Assembly: GCF_022370635.2 (NCBI RefSeq)
Contig: NZ_CP092362.2
Coordinates: forward strand, 4,154,001 to 4,218,000
Direction: 5' to 3'
Source: Mycolicibacterium crocinum
Lineage (GTDB): Bacteria; Actinomycetota; Actinomycetes; Mycobacteriales; Mycobacteriaceae
Length of the DNA stretch: 64,000 nucleotides
Shown here: positions 30,188-38,003 of the stretch, one piece after another
Numbering within the stretch: position 1 is the first letter of the stretch
Layout of the letters: the number at the start of each line of letters is the position of its first letter
The notes under the pieces: generated by a model
Database searches by the model: none
What the model was told of the DNA's origin: nothing
What the model saw: the letters and a program-made list of their open reading frames with translations, nothing else
Made by a program: the position numbers and the translations under genes

Positions 30188-31354
30188 ATGGCCGAGATCG
30201 CAGTCGTCGGAGCGGGCATTGCCGGACTCGCCACAGCTGCGGCGCTGACCCAGTGCGGTCATTCCGTCACAGTGATCGAAGAGCGCACCGACACCAGCTC
30301 GGGTGCCGGCATCAGCATCTGGCCCAACGCGCTCGCCGCCCTCGATCACCTCGGCCTCGGTGATGAGGTGCGGGCCGCGCGCGGCCGGATCACCGCCGGT
30401 GCCATGCGATGGAAGGACGGCCGGTGGCTGCGCCGCCCCGCTGGCGAGCGGATCGTCACCGCGTTGGGCGAACCGCTGGTGGTCCTGCAGCGCGCCGCAC
30501 TACGCGACATCCTCACCGGAGCGCTCGCGGCGGGAACCGTCGTCGACGGGCTGGCGGTCCGCGAGCTGAGCTCCACACCCACCGGGATGCGGCTGCTCCT
30601 CACGGACTCCTCCACCCGCGACGTCGACGCGGTGGTCGGCGCCGACGGCACCGGTTCGGTGGTGGCCCGCCACCTCAACGGCCCGCTGCCCAACCGCTAC
30701 GCCGGGTACACGGCCTGGCGCGGGGTCGCGGCGTTCTCCATCGACCCCGACTTGGCGGGTGAGACCATGGGCGCCGGGGCGGAGGTCGGCCACGTCCCGA
30801 TGGGAGCCGACCGGACGTACTGGTTCGCGACCGAACGCGCTCCGGAGGGCGCGTCGGCGCCACAGGGCGAGCTCACGTATCTGCGGGCCAACTTCGGGTC
30901 GTGGGCCGCGCCGATCCCCGCGATGCTGGCCGCCACCGAGCCCGCCGACGTGCTGCGCAACGACCTCTACGACCGCAGCCCCGCCGCACGCTGGGCGGCG
31001 GGACCGGTGGTGCTGGTCGGCGACGCCGCCCACCCCATGCGGCCGCATCTGGGCCAGGGCGGCTGTCAGGCGCTGGAGGATGCCGCCGTTCTGGGCGCGT
31101 TCGTCGAGCTGTCCCCCGATCTGCCGGCGGCCTTCGCCGCGTTCGCATCGTTTCGCCGCAGCCGGGTGCGAGCGATCGCCAGGGAATCCCGGTTCATCGG
31201 CCGGGTGGTCAATCTGCGGCCGGCGGCTTTGAGCGCGCTGGCCAGCCGGGCATCGGTCGTCTTGCCGGAGTTCGTGGTGACCCGCCACCTGGCGTCGATC
31301 GCCGCGCGGTCGGCATTCCGGCTGCCCACACGCAACGACGCCCAGCTGGCCTGA
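30188..31354 (+). CDS. FAD-dependent monooxygenase (PHBH-like)
   Basis: This 388-aa group A flavoprotein monooxygenase probably hydroxylates an aromatic or similar substrate with NAD(P)H and O2. The N-terminal FAD-binding motif is VVGAGIAGLATAAAL (residues 6-20). The substrate/NAD region contains VVGADGTGSVVAR (the DG motif), and the second FAD motif is LVGDAAHPMRPHLGQGG (the GD motif). The long Ala-rich helical C-terminus is usual. Substrate unknown; the neighbours give no pathway. Confidence 0.88.
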   Translation: MAEIAVVGAGIAGLATAAALTQCGHSVTVIEERTDTSSGAGISIWPNALAALDHLGLGDEVRAARGRITAGAMRWKDGRWLRRPAGERIVTALGEPLVVLQRAALRDILTGALAAGTVVDGLAVRELSSTPTGMRLLLTDSSTRDVDAVVGADGTGSVVARHLNGPLPNRYAGYTAWRGVAAFSIDPDLAGETMGAGAEVGHVPMGADRTYWFATERAPEGASAPQGELTYLRANFGSWAAPIPAMLAATEPADVLRNDLYDRSPAARWAAGPVVLVGDAAHPMRPHLGQGGCQALEDAAVLGAFVELSPDLPAAFAAFASFRRSRVRAIARESRFIGRVVNLRPAALSALASRASVVLPEFVVTRHLASIAARSAFRLPTRNDAQLA

Positions 31355-31379
31355 GCCGCCGGGCGTCGTCCGCGAGGTT

Positions 31380-31871
31380 TTAGTGGAGTCCGAGGGCGTT
31401 GGCGATCGCGCGGCCCGGATCGTGGAAGGCCTGGCACATCTTGTTGAAGTCGATCGACTTGAACGGGCCGCTCATGACATTGGCGCACGCACCGCCCTGA
31501 GCCGGGGCGGCACCAGCGGAGACCGGGGTGGCGAACGCCGGGGTGCCGGCGGCCTGACCGCACTTGGGCCATGCGCCCATGCCCTGCTTGCGGGCGACGT
31601 TCTCGGCGACCCGGATCTGCTCCTCACGCGATGCGTGGGCGGCGCTGCCGATGCCGCCGTTGGCCTTCCAGGTGGCGTCGCTGAACTGCAGGCCACCGGA
31701 GAACCCGTTGCCGGTGTTGGCGGCCCAGTTGCCACCGGACTCGCACTGTGCGACCGCGTCCCAGTTCACACCGCTGTCTGCACTGGCATTTCCCATGCTC
31801 AGAACGAATCCGGCGAGGGCAAGCGCTCCGGAGATGGCTGCGAGGGTGACGATCCTGCGCAAAGTGCTCAT
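31380..31871 (-). CDS. rpfE: Resuscitation-promoting factor RpfE-like
   Basis: This 163-aa secreted lytic transglycosylase-like muralytic enzyme promotes regrowth of dormant cells. The signal peptide covers 1-31 (cleavage after NASA). The Rpf domain about 33-110 has the catalytic Glu in CESGGNW (E44) and a disulphide-type second Cys in WPKCG. The C-terminal extension of about 50 residues is Ala/Gly-rich and then polar. The ATG at 31871 is preceded by GGAAGGG; a longer in-frame start is rejected because it precedes the signal peptide. Position next to the Rv2449c orthologue matches Rv2450c (rpfE). Confidence 0.93.
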   Translation of the reverse strand: MSTLRRIVTLAAISGALALAGFVLSMGNASADSGVNWDAVAQCESGGNWAANTGNGFSGGLQFSDATWKANGGIGSAAHASREEQIRVAENVARKQGMGAWPKCGQAAGTPAFATPVSAGAAPAQGGACANVMSGPFKSIDFNKMCQAFHDPGRAIANALGLH

Positions 31872-31912
31872 TGGTGTGTCCCTTCCCGACAAAGGGGGCA
31901 CTGGTGTGCCGC

Positions 31913-31928
31913 TGTGATGTGAATCGCA
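31913..31928. promoter_or_regulatory. CRP-like palindrome upstream of rpfE
   Basis: TGTGA, six bases, TCGCA matches the mycobacterial CRP consensus TGTGA-N6-TCACA at 9 of 10 positions. It is centred about 50 bp before the rpfE start. M. tuberculosis CRP controls rpfA, which makes a role plausible. Confidence 0.4.
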
Positions 31929-32002
31929 GCTCGTGATGCAGTTGTTACGGGCGCGTCGATTGATTTCTCTGAGAAATTTGATAAGGAAGTGGCCCAAGAA
32001 AT

Positions 32003-32039
32003 AAGGGTGGCGCCGGATCCTCGATCCGGCGCCACCTTC
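32003..32039 (-). terminator. Intrinsic-terminator-like hairpin after the second rpf gene
   Basis: A perfect 14-bp GC-rich stem (GGTGGCGCCGGATC, 3-nt loop, GATCCGGCGCCACC; 32006-32036) lies 16 bp downstream of the minus-strand rpf stop. It is followed on that strand by CTTATTTCTT. It separates the two rpf genes transcriptionally. Confidence 0.75.
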
Positions 32040-32051
32040 AAGAGAGCTGAA

Positions 32052-32387
32052 TCAGCCGCGTCGGCCGCACACCGGCCAGGCGCCGCGGCCCTGGCTACGC
32101 AGGACGTTCTCCGCCACGCGGATCTGCTCCTCGCGCGAAGCCTGATGCGGCGAGCCCGAACCACCGTTGGCGCGCCAAGTGCCCAAGGTGAACTGCAGGC
32201 CGCCGTAGTAGCCGTTACCCGTGTTGATCGCCCAGTTGCCGCCGGACTCGCACGCTGCGACCGCGTCCCAGTTCATGCCGTCGGCCGAAGCGGTGCCGGT
32301 GCCGATGGTCAGGGGAGCTATGACGGCTGCGCCACCGATGGCGGCCATGCCGAGAGAGCGAGCGAGTGTCTTGCGGACGTTGTTCAA
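32052..32387 (-). CDS. Second resuscitation-promoting factor (minimal Rpf)
   Basis: This 111-aa minimal Rpf has a signal peptide (1-35, cleavage after TASA) directly followed by the muralytic domain with CESGGNW (catalytic Glu at 47), GGLQFTLGTWRANGG, and the final Cys in WPVCG. There is no extra domain. A TTG at 32387 is chosen because AAAGGA lies 8 bases upstream; the longer ATG-initiated frame adds 24 residues without signal-peptide character. M. smegmatis also carries two rpfE-type genes at this locus (rpfE and rpfE2), so the tandem arrangement is a known fast-grower pattern. Confidence 0.9.
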   Translation of the reverse strand: MNNVRKTLARSLGMAAIGGAAVIAPLTIGTGTASADGMNWDAVAACESGGNWAINTGNGYYGGLQFTLGTWRANGGSGSPHQASREEQIRVAENVLRSQGRGAWPVCGRRG

Positions 32388-32561
32388 CGGTTTTCCTTTC
32401 GCCGCGCACGCGCCAACAACCGGTCCGTCGTTTCCGACGGTGCAGTCCTTCACGGACATCCGGAATTCGGGTCGCGCCGTCTCGGTCGGGCACGACAGCG
32501 GCGGCCGGCATCACCGCGGAATCACTTCACCCGGTGACCCACAGAAGGACCCGTAGGTCCT
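32388..32561 (-). promoter_or_regulatory. Structured leader upstream of the second rpf gene
   Basis: On the minus strand this stretch can form two textbook hairpins with ultrastable tetraloops: AGGACC-UACG-GGUCCU (32546-32561) and CCGUCG-GAAA-CGACGG (32425-32440). The second lies about 40 nt before the TTG start. The UNCG and GNRA loops suggest a folded mRNA leader. rpf leaders in actinobacteria can hold c-di-AMP riboswitches, and GGUCACCGGGUGAA near 32530 resembles part of that motif. The conserved core CAGCUAACC is not found, so no riboswitch class is assigned. Confidence 0.45.
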
Positions 32562-32791
32562 CCCCGGCCCCGCTCACACGCAGGGTTTCAATGTGTGGAG
32601 TCATATCTGCAGTTGTTTGCCCCCTAAAGGGATCGGGTAGGACCGTACAAAGCCTCACAAGCGAAGTCACATCAGCGACGCGCTTATCTCCGTCAGATCA
32701 CGGGATGGTTACGACCGAAAGCTATGAGTTGTCTGTGCAGGTCAGATCGGCATTTCACGACCAGGCATTTTGTTGACACGCCCGTAAATTC

Positions 32792-32807
32792 AGTGACGTT
32801 AATCACG
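32792..32807. promoter_or_regulatory. CRP-like palindrome A in the rpf upstream region
   Basis: AGTGA, six bases, TCACG matches the CRP consensus at 8 of 10 positions with a perfect GTGA/TCAC core. It lies 8 bp from palindrome B. Confidence 0.35.
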
Positions 32808-32814
32808 CAGAATT

Positions 32815-32830
32815 TGTGGCCTGCGACACA
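32815..32830. promoter_or_regulatory. CRP-like palindrome B in the rpf upstream region
   Basis: TGTGG, six bases, ACACA matches the CRP consensus at 8 of 10 positions with correct spacing. Its centre is 23 bp from that of palindrome A. Confidence 0.3.
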
Positions 32831-33154
32831 GATTATCGATAACGCAAGGCTCCAGATCTTGCGAAATTTGCAGATCCCAGCAGCCAACCCCGTCCCACCT
32901 GCCCCAATGGTCCCGTCATCGCGAAAGTGGTTAGCTGGCACCCCGGTCGACCACGGGGAGCCGCGGCTGATTTCTGCGCGCCGGTGCAGCGCCGCGCCGG
33001 AAGCGCTGGACACCTCGGCGAGATCCATCACATGGTGTCCGAATTACGTTGCCGCTCAAGCGGTTCTGATATCCAAATCGGTCGCCCGGACCGGCATTCG
33101 AATTTCGGTGTCGATCGAATTCTCGATCGAGACTGCAATCGACGCGAATGCCGA

Positions 33155-33733
33155 TTATCCGGCGATTTGCTGCGCCAGATCGGTCGGTGAATTGACGTTG
33201 GCCAGCGACCGGCTTTCCGGGATCACGATCCGCTGGGTGACGACCGTGTCCGCCAGCGCGCGCATGCTTCTCTGCCCGGCCGAAACCAAGGCATCGATGT
33301 GGTCCGCCAGGTCGGTGCGGTAGATACCGGCCAGGTAATGATCGCGGCCATCCCAGGGCAACACGATGTCGACACCTCGATGAGGCGCGAGTTCGTCGAT
33401 GACGTCAGTGGACAGAAAAGGCATGTCGACGGCGCAGACGAAGGCACGCTCCACCCCGGCCGCGGCGGCGGCCCGAAGCCCGCGTCCGGTGGCCAACAGC
33501 GGTCCCACTCCCCGCACCTCGTCACGCAACACCTCCGCGTTCAGCGCGGGCAGCGCCTGACCGGGTGCGGCGATCACGAACACCGGCGTACAGCGAGAGC
33601 TCAGCACGGAGACGGTGTACTCGACCATCGTGGTGCCGCCGTCGGGATGCGGCAGCGTGGCTTTGTCCCGGCCCATGCGCCGCGACGCCCCACCAGCCAG
33701 TACTACGGCGGCCAGCGGGGCGGGCGTGCTCAC
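33155..33733 (-). CDS. mobA: Molybdenum cofactor guanylyltransferase-like protein
   Basis: This 192-aa nucleotidyltransferase attaches GMP to molybdopterin, or acts as a related MobA-like enzyme. The N-terminal signature AVVLAGGASRRMGRDKATLP (8-27) binds GTP. The metal-binding Asp is in CAVDMPFLS, and the C-terminus has SRSLANVNSPTDL. It is orthologous to Rv2453c and lies 18 bp downstream of korB, probably in one transcript with korAB. Length is typical. Confidence 0.92.
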   Translation of the reverse strand: MSTPAPLAAVVLAGGASRRMGRDKATLPHPDGGTTMVEYTVSVLSSRCTPVFVIAAPGQALPALNAEVLRDEVRGVGPLLATGRGLRAAAAAGVERAFVCAVDMPFLSTDVIDELAPHRGVDIVLPWDGRDHYLAGIYRTDLADHIDALVSAGQRSMRALADTVVTQRIVIPESRSLANVNSPTDLAQQIAG

Positions 33734-33751
33734 GGGTGCGTCTGGGCCCGG

Positions 33752-34828
33752 TTAGTCGACGGTCCAGGTGTCGCGGCCACGCAGCAGCGATTGCAGCGCG
33801 TGCCGGTCGTGCGGGGTGGCCTCCCGGGCCAGGCGGACCTGGTCACGGGCGGCGTCGTCGTACGTCGGCCGGTTGACCTGACGGAAGACACCCATCACGG
33901 TGTGCTCGAGGTTCTGGTCGCTCAGTCGCGACAGCGCGAACGCGTAGGCGGAGTCCGCGATCGTCGCGTCATGCACCACGATGTCGGAGGCCGCCACGTC
34001 GGCGGTCTTCGCGACGTCCAGTCCGAACCCCGTCTTGACCACGCAGTACTCGCCGTTTGCGCCGAACGTGACCGGCTCGCCCTGGCGGACGTTGATGATC
34101 CGCTCCTCGGCGCCTTCCTTGCGAAGCAGGTCGAAGGAACCGTCGTTGAAGATCGGGCAGTCCTGCATGATCTCGACCAGCGCGGCACCGCGGTGCTCGG
34201 CAGCCGCCTTCAGCACCTCGGACAGGCCCTTGCGGTCGGAGTCCAGCGCCCGGCCGACGAACGTCGCCTCGGCGCCCAGCGCCAGCGAGACCGGGTTGAA
34301 CGGATGATCCAACGAGCCCATCGGAGTGGACTTGGTGACCTTGCCGACCTCGGAGGTCGGTGAGTACTGGCCCTTGGTCAGCCCGTAGATCCGGTTGTTG
34401 AATAGCAGGATCGTGATGTTGACGTTGCGGCGCAGCGCATGGATCAGGTGGTTGCCACCGATCGAGAGCGCGTCACCGTCACCGGTCACCACCCACACCG
34501 ACAGATCCGGCCGGGCCAGCGCCAAGCCGGTGGCGATGGTCGGGGCGCGACCATGGATCGAGTGGAAGCCGTAGGTCTCCAGGTAGTACGGGAAGCGGCT
34601 CGAGCAGCCGATACCGCTGATGAACGCGATGTTCTCCCGGCGCAGACCAAGATCCGGCAAGAAGTTGCGGATCGTGTTGAGGATGACGTAGTCCCCGCAA
34701 CCGGGGCACCAGCGGACCTCCTGGTCACTGGTGAAGTCCTTGGCCTTCTGCGGCTCGTCGGTGGTCGGCACCCACGCCGTCTTGGACACACTCGGTGCCA
34801 GCAGGTCCGAGCCGATCAGGTCAGTCAT
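33752..34828 (-). CDS. korB: 2-oxoglutarate:ferredoxin oxidoreductase, beta subunit
   Basis: This 358-aa subunit binds thiamine diphosphate and a 4Fe-4S cluster. It shows WCPGCGDYVILN, GCSSRFPYY, HGRAPTIATGLALA and the ThDP motif GDGDALSIGGNHLIH...NN. With KorA it oxidatively decarboxylates 2-oxoglutarate to succinyl-CoA, reducing ferredoxin, the CoA-dependent alternative to 2-oxoglutarate dehydrogenase shown in M. tuberculosis (Rv2454c). It overlaps the korA stop by four bases (ATGA). Confidence 0.96.
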   Translation of the reverse strand: MTDLIGSDLLAPSVSKTAWVPTTDEPQKAKDFTSDQEVRWCPGCGDYVILNTIRNFLPDLGLRRENIAFISGIGCSSRFPYYLETYGFHSIHGRAPTIATGLALARPDLSVWVVTGDGDALSIGGNHLIHALRRNVNITILLFNNRIYGLTKGQYSPTSEVGKVTKSTPMGSLDHPFNPVSLALGAEATFVGRALDSDRKGLSEVLKAAAEHRGAALVEIMQDCPIFNDGSFDLLRKEGAEERIINVRQGEPVTFGANGEYCVVKTGFGLDVAKTADVAASDIVVHDATIADSAYAFALSRLSDQNLEHTVMGVFRQVNRPTYDDAARDQVRLAREATPHDRHALQSLLRGRDTWTVD

Positions 34829-36771
34829 GCGTTCACTCCCGCGCCAACATCTGTGCCGGTACTCACGGTAGCTGCCGCAAGCCTGGCGAATTTCGCTTTG
34901 TCGCTTTCCTTTTCAGCCAGCGTCCCGTCGAGCGCGGCATCGATGATGCCTTCCAGCTCGTCGGCCAGGAACGCCATGCCCTCCACCTTGGTGACCGACT
35001 GGACGTCGACCAGATACGTGCCGCGCAGCAGCAGCGCCAACTGGCCGAGGTTCATCTCCGGGACCACCACGTTCGGGTACTTGCGCAGTACCTCGCCGAG
35101 GTTGGCCGGCAGCGGGTTGAGGTGCCGCAGGTGCGCCTGGGCGACCTTGATGCCGCGCCGACGCGCCCGTCGGCATGCTTCACCGATCGGTCCGAACGAG
35201 CTTCCCCATCCGAGGATCAGCAACTCGGCATCACCGGTCGGGTCGTCGACGGTGATGTCGGGCACCGTGATGCCGGCGATCTTGGCCTGCCGCAACCGGA
35301 CCATGAGGTCGTGGTTGGCGGGCTCATAGGAGATGTTGCCGGACCCGTTGGCCGATTCCAGGCCGCCGATGCGGTGCTCCAGCCCGGGCGTACCCGGAAC
35401 CGCGAACTGGCGGGCAAGCGTCTCCGGGTCGCGGGCGTAGGGCTGGAATGGCTCGCCGGCCTTGGCGTGGTTGGACTCGATCGGCTCGAATTCGCCGATG
35501 TCCGGGATGCGCCACGGCTCAGAACCGTTGGCGATCGCGCCATCGGACAGCAGGATCACCGGCGTGCGGTAGGTCAGCGCGATGCGGGCGGCCTCGATGG
35601 CCACCTCGAAGCAGTCCGACGGGGTGCTGGCGGCCAGCACGGCCACCGGCGATTCGCCGTTACGGCCGAACATCACCTGCAGCAGATCGGCCTGCTCGGT
35701 CTTGGTGGGCAGACCGGTGGACGGCCCGCCACGCTGCACATCGATCACCAGCAGCGGCAGCTCGGCCATCATGGCCAGGCCGATGGCCTCGGACTTCAGC
35801 GAGATGCCCGGGCCCGACGTGCTGGTCACGCCCAGTGCGCCGCCGTAGGACGCGCCGATCGCGGCGCCGACGCCGGCGATCTCGTCCTCGGCCTGGAAGG
35901 TCAGGATGTTGAAGTTCTTGTGCTTGGACAGCTCGTGCAGGATGTCCGACGCCGGGGTGATCGGGTAGGTGCCGAGCACCACCTGGGTGTCGGCAAGCTG
36001 ACCGGCGGCGATCACGCCGTAGGCCAGGGCCGTGTTGCCGGAGATCTGCCGGTACTCGCCCGGGGCCAGCTTGGCCGGGGAGATCTCGTAGGTGGTGCCA
36101 AACGCCTCGGTGGTCTCGCCGTAGTTCCAGCCCGCCTTCAGCGCGAGGACATTGGCCTCGGCGACATCGGGCTTGCGTGCGAACTTCTCCCGGATGAACG
36201 TCTCGCTGGTCTCGATCGGCCGGCCGTACATCCACGACAGCAGCCCGAGCGCGAACATGTTCTTGGCGCGCTGGCCGTCCTTCTTGGTGGCGCCGATCGC
36301 CTCGACGGCACCGAGGGTCAGCGTGGTCATCGCAACGGCCTGCACGACGTAGTCGTCGAGCTCACCGGTTTCGAGCGGGTTGTTCTCGTAGCCGACCTTC
36401 GCGAGGTTGCGCTTGGTGAACTCGTCGGAGTTCGCGATCACCAGACCACCGCGCGGCAGGTCGCCGATGTTGGCCTTCAGCGCCGCGGGGTTCATCGCGA
36501 CCAGCACGTCGGGACGGTCACCGGCGGTGAGGATGTCGTAGTCGGCGATCTGGATCTGGAAGGACGAGACGCCGGGCAGCGTGCCCTGTGGCGCGCGGAT
36601 TTCGGCGGGGTAATTCGGTTGCGTCGCAAGGTCATTGCCGAAGAGCGCGGCCTCAGAGGTGAAGCGGTCACCGGTCAGCTGCATGCCGTCGCCGGAGTCA
36701 CCGGCAAACCGGATGACGACCTTTTCGAGCTTCTGCCGGTTACCCGTAGCCCCGTTGCCGTTCGGACCCAC
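34825..36771 (-). CDS. korA: 2-oxoglutarate:ferredoxin oxidoreductase, alpha subunit (gamma-alpha fusion)
   Basis: This 648-aa subunit has the gamma domain fused to the N-terminus of alpha, as in M. tuberculosis Rv2455c. The gamma part starts near residue 20 (VVIRFAGDSGDGMQLTGD). The alpha part contains GNTALAYGVIAAG, YPITPASDILHEL (substrate/ThDP region), TSTSGPGISLKSEA and GLPTKTEQADLLQ. The start is the ATG at 36771. It heads the korA-korB-mobA unit. Confidence 0.96.
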   Translation of the reverse strand: MGPNGNGATGNRQKLEKVVIRFAGDSGDGMQLTGDRFTSEAALFGNDLATQPNYPAEIRAPQGTLPGVSSFQIQIADYDILTAGDRPDVLVAMNPAALKANIGDLPRGGLVIANSDEFTKRNLAKVGYENNPLETGELDDYVVQAVAMTTLTLGAVEAIGATKKDGQRAKNMFALGLLSWMYGRPIETSETFIREKFARKPDVAEANVLALKAGWNYGETTEAFGTTYEISPAKLAPGEYRQISGNTALAYGVIAAGQLADTQVVLGTYPITPASDILHELSKHKNFNILTFQAEDEIAGVGAAIGASYGGALGVTSTSGPGISLKSEAIGLAMMAELPLLVIDVQRGGPSTGLPTKTEQADLLQVMFGRNGESPVAVLAASTPSDCFEVAIEAARIALTYRTPVILLSDGAIANGSEPWRIPDIGEFEPIESNHAKAGEPFQPYARDPETLARQFAVPGTPGLEHRIGGLESANGSGNISYEPANHDLMVRLRQAKIAGITVPDITVDDPTGDAELLILGWGSSFGPIGEACRRARRRGIKVAQAHLRHLNPLPANLGEVLRKYPNVVVPEMNLGQLALLLRGTYLVDVQSVTKVEGMAFLADELEGIIDAALDGTLAEKESDKAKFARLAAATVSTGTDVGAGVNA

Positions 36772-37052
36772 GTGCCCGCCTTTCGTCCTGTCCCGCCGGG
36801 CGTAGATTCAGCGTCGCTGTCAGGTGGACGCGCCGACGGAATCGACAGCCCAGGAGTTGCTGTCACTCGCAGTACCGATTATTGCACTTTCTTAGGCAAG
36901 CCCTACCGCGCCTCGGGCGTGACACGCCGCGCGGCCTGCGCCGAAGTCACAGCTCACAGACATGATCGGCAGCCACATGAGACAAAAGTGTGTCGTTCGT
37001 CACTCTTTGAGAACGGCATTCTCTAAGAGAAGTGGCTACTGGCGAGTAGCTC
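36772..37052. other. Spacer between korA and the PfkB kinase gene
   Basis: This 281-bp gap upstream of korA marks where synteny with M. tuberculosis ends and the cyclitol region begins. It holds the hairpin at 37003-37029 and presumably the korA promoter, which I cannot fix. No gene is seen. Confidence 0.5.
37003..37029 (-). terminator. Candidate terminator hairpin after the PfkB kinase gene
   Basis: CTCTT-x-GAGAA, 5-nt loop, TTCTC-x-AAGAG forms a 10-bp stem with one internal mismatch, 24 nt beyond the minus-strand stop at 37053. A smaller hairpin (CTACT/AGTAG, 37036-37049) precedes it. There is no clear U-tract. Confidence 0.4.
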
Positions 37053-37901
37053 TCAGTTGCGGCGCGCCCCCACGCGTTTCTCGAGTTCTCCGGCGACCAG
37101 TTCGCTCGCTTTTTCGGCCGCGGCACTCGGGTCGGCACCGGCGGCCCGGTTTGCCACATAACAGGTGGTGAACATGTCGCCGGCGCCGGTCGTCTGCACG
37201 CCGTCGACTCGCCACGCGGCCGGCACCCGCACGCGGGCGTCACCGGTATAGATGTCGCAGCCCTCGGAGCCGTAGGTGACCAGGATTTCGGGCACCCCCA
37301 GGCGCGCCGCGGTCGATTCGTCGAAGGGTCCGTCGGCGACGATGACGGCCTCGTCCTCGGCGAGCTTGAGGATGGACAGGTGCGCCAGCAGCTCCGGCGG
37401 GTAATGGCGGTCGACCACCAGCGGTCCGAGCCGATCGGCGCGAACCAGGCCCTGGCCGTCATAGGCCACCCGGTGACCGCGCTCCGCCAGCAGCGCCAGC
37501 GTCTCAGCGGGGAAGTCGGTGCGCAGCAGCGGCGCCAGGTGAATCCACGTCGTCTCCGGATCCGCCGCCTCCACCTCCGTCGCGCTCCACACCGGGCCGA
37601 TGGCCTCCACCGACATCCGGCGATGATCGACGTCCTCATAATCCAGCCGGAACGCGCTTGTGCACTCCGCGGGCAGGATCCGGATCAGCGAGCCGAACCG
37701 GTCGAGCAGCGGCTCGAACAGCGAGTGGTCCTCGTCGGCGGCCAAGGCGACGATCCCGCCCGGTCCCCCGGTGGCCGCCACGGCCACCCCGGAGAACGAC
37801 GCACACCCGCCCGGGGTCTTCGGGCCGCCGTTGATCACGTCGACGGCCAGATTGCCCAGCACGGTGACACCGGCAACGAGCTCGGCGCGGTGTCGTGCCA
37901 C
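37053..37901 (-). CDS. PfkB-family carbohydrate/cyclitol kinase
   Basis: This 282-aa kinase shows the first PfkB motif as TPGGCASFSGVAVAATGG (about 29-46) and the second as TTGAGDMFTTCYVANRAAG with the catalytic Asp in GAGD. It is shorter than ribokinase and lacks the lid insertion, like plant myo-inositol kinases and some nucleoside kinases, so a cyclitol substrate fits the neighbourhood but is inference. It is transcribed away from the LacI gene, which lies 102 bp upstream on the same strand; the two may share a promoter with the regulator or be separate. Confidence 0.82.
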   Translation of the reverse strand: MARHRAELVAGVTVLGNLAVDVINGGPKTPGGCASFSGVAVAATGGPGGIVALAADEDHSLFEPLLDRFGSLIRILPAECTSAFRLDYEDVDHRRMSVEAIGPVWSATEVEAADPETTWIHLAPLLRTDFPAETLALLAERGHRVAYDGQGLVRADRLGPLVVDRHYPPELLAHLSILKLAEDEAVIVADGPFDESTAARLGVPEILVTYGSEGCDIYTGDARVRVPAAWRVDGVQTTGAGDMFTTCYVANRAAGADPSAAAEKASELVAGELEKRVGARRN

Positions 37902-38003
37902 GGATCGTTCTCCTCTATCTTGTGCGGGGTTCAGGCGATTTCTATCGTCGCCGTCGGCGCGGAATGCTAGTCGCGGTTTCTTCGAATCGACGACTCGGCG
38001 AGC

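Larger units (their letters stand above)
32562..33154. other. Long non-coding region upstream of rpf / downstream of mobA
   Basis: These 593 bp hold no credible gene. The DNA is more AT-rich than its surroundings. It contains two CRP-like palindromes (32792-32830) and should hold the rpf promoter, for which I cannot fix a -10/-35 pair. Confidence 0.6.

Noticed and set aside
32388..32561. Full c-di-AMP (ydaO) riboswitch call
   Set aside because: A GGGUGAA-like segment is present but the conserved CAGCUAACC core and the pseudoknot partner are not recognisable.
32693..33031. 112-codon minus-strand ORF upstream of rpf
   Set aside because: Its composition is unlike neighbouring genes, no ribosome site is seen, and the region looks regulatory.
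36889..36907. IdeR-like iron box (CTTAGGCAAGCCCTACC) upstream of korA
   Set aside because: Only about 11 of 19 consensus positions match and the right half-site is poor.
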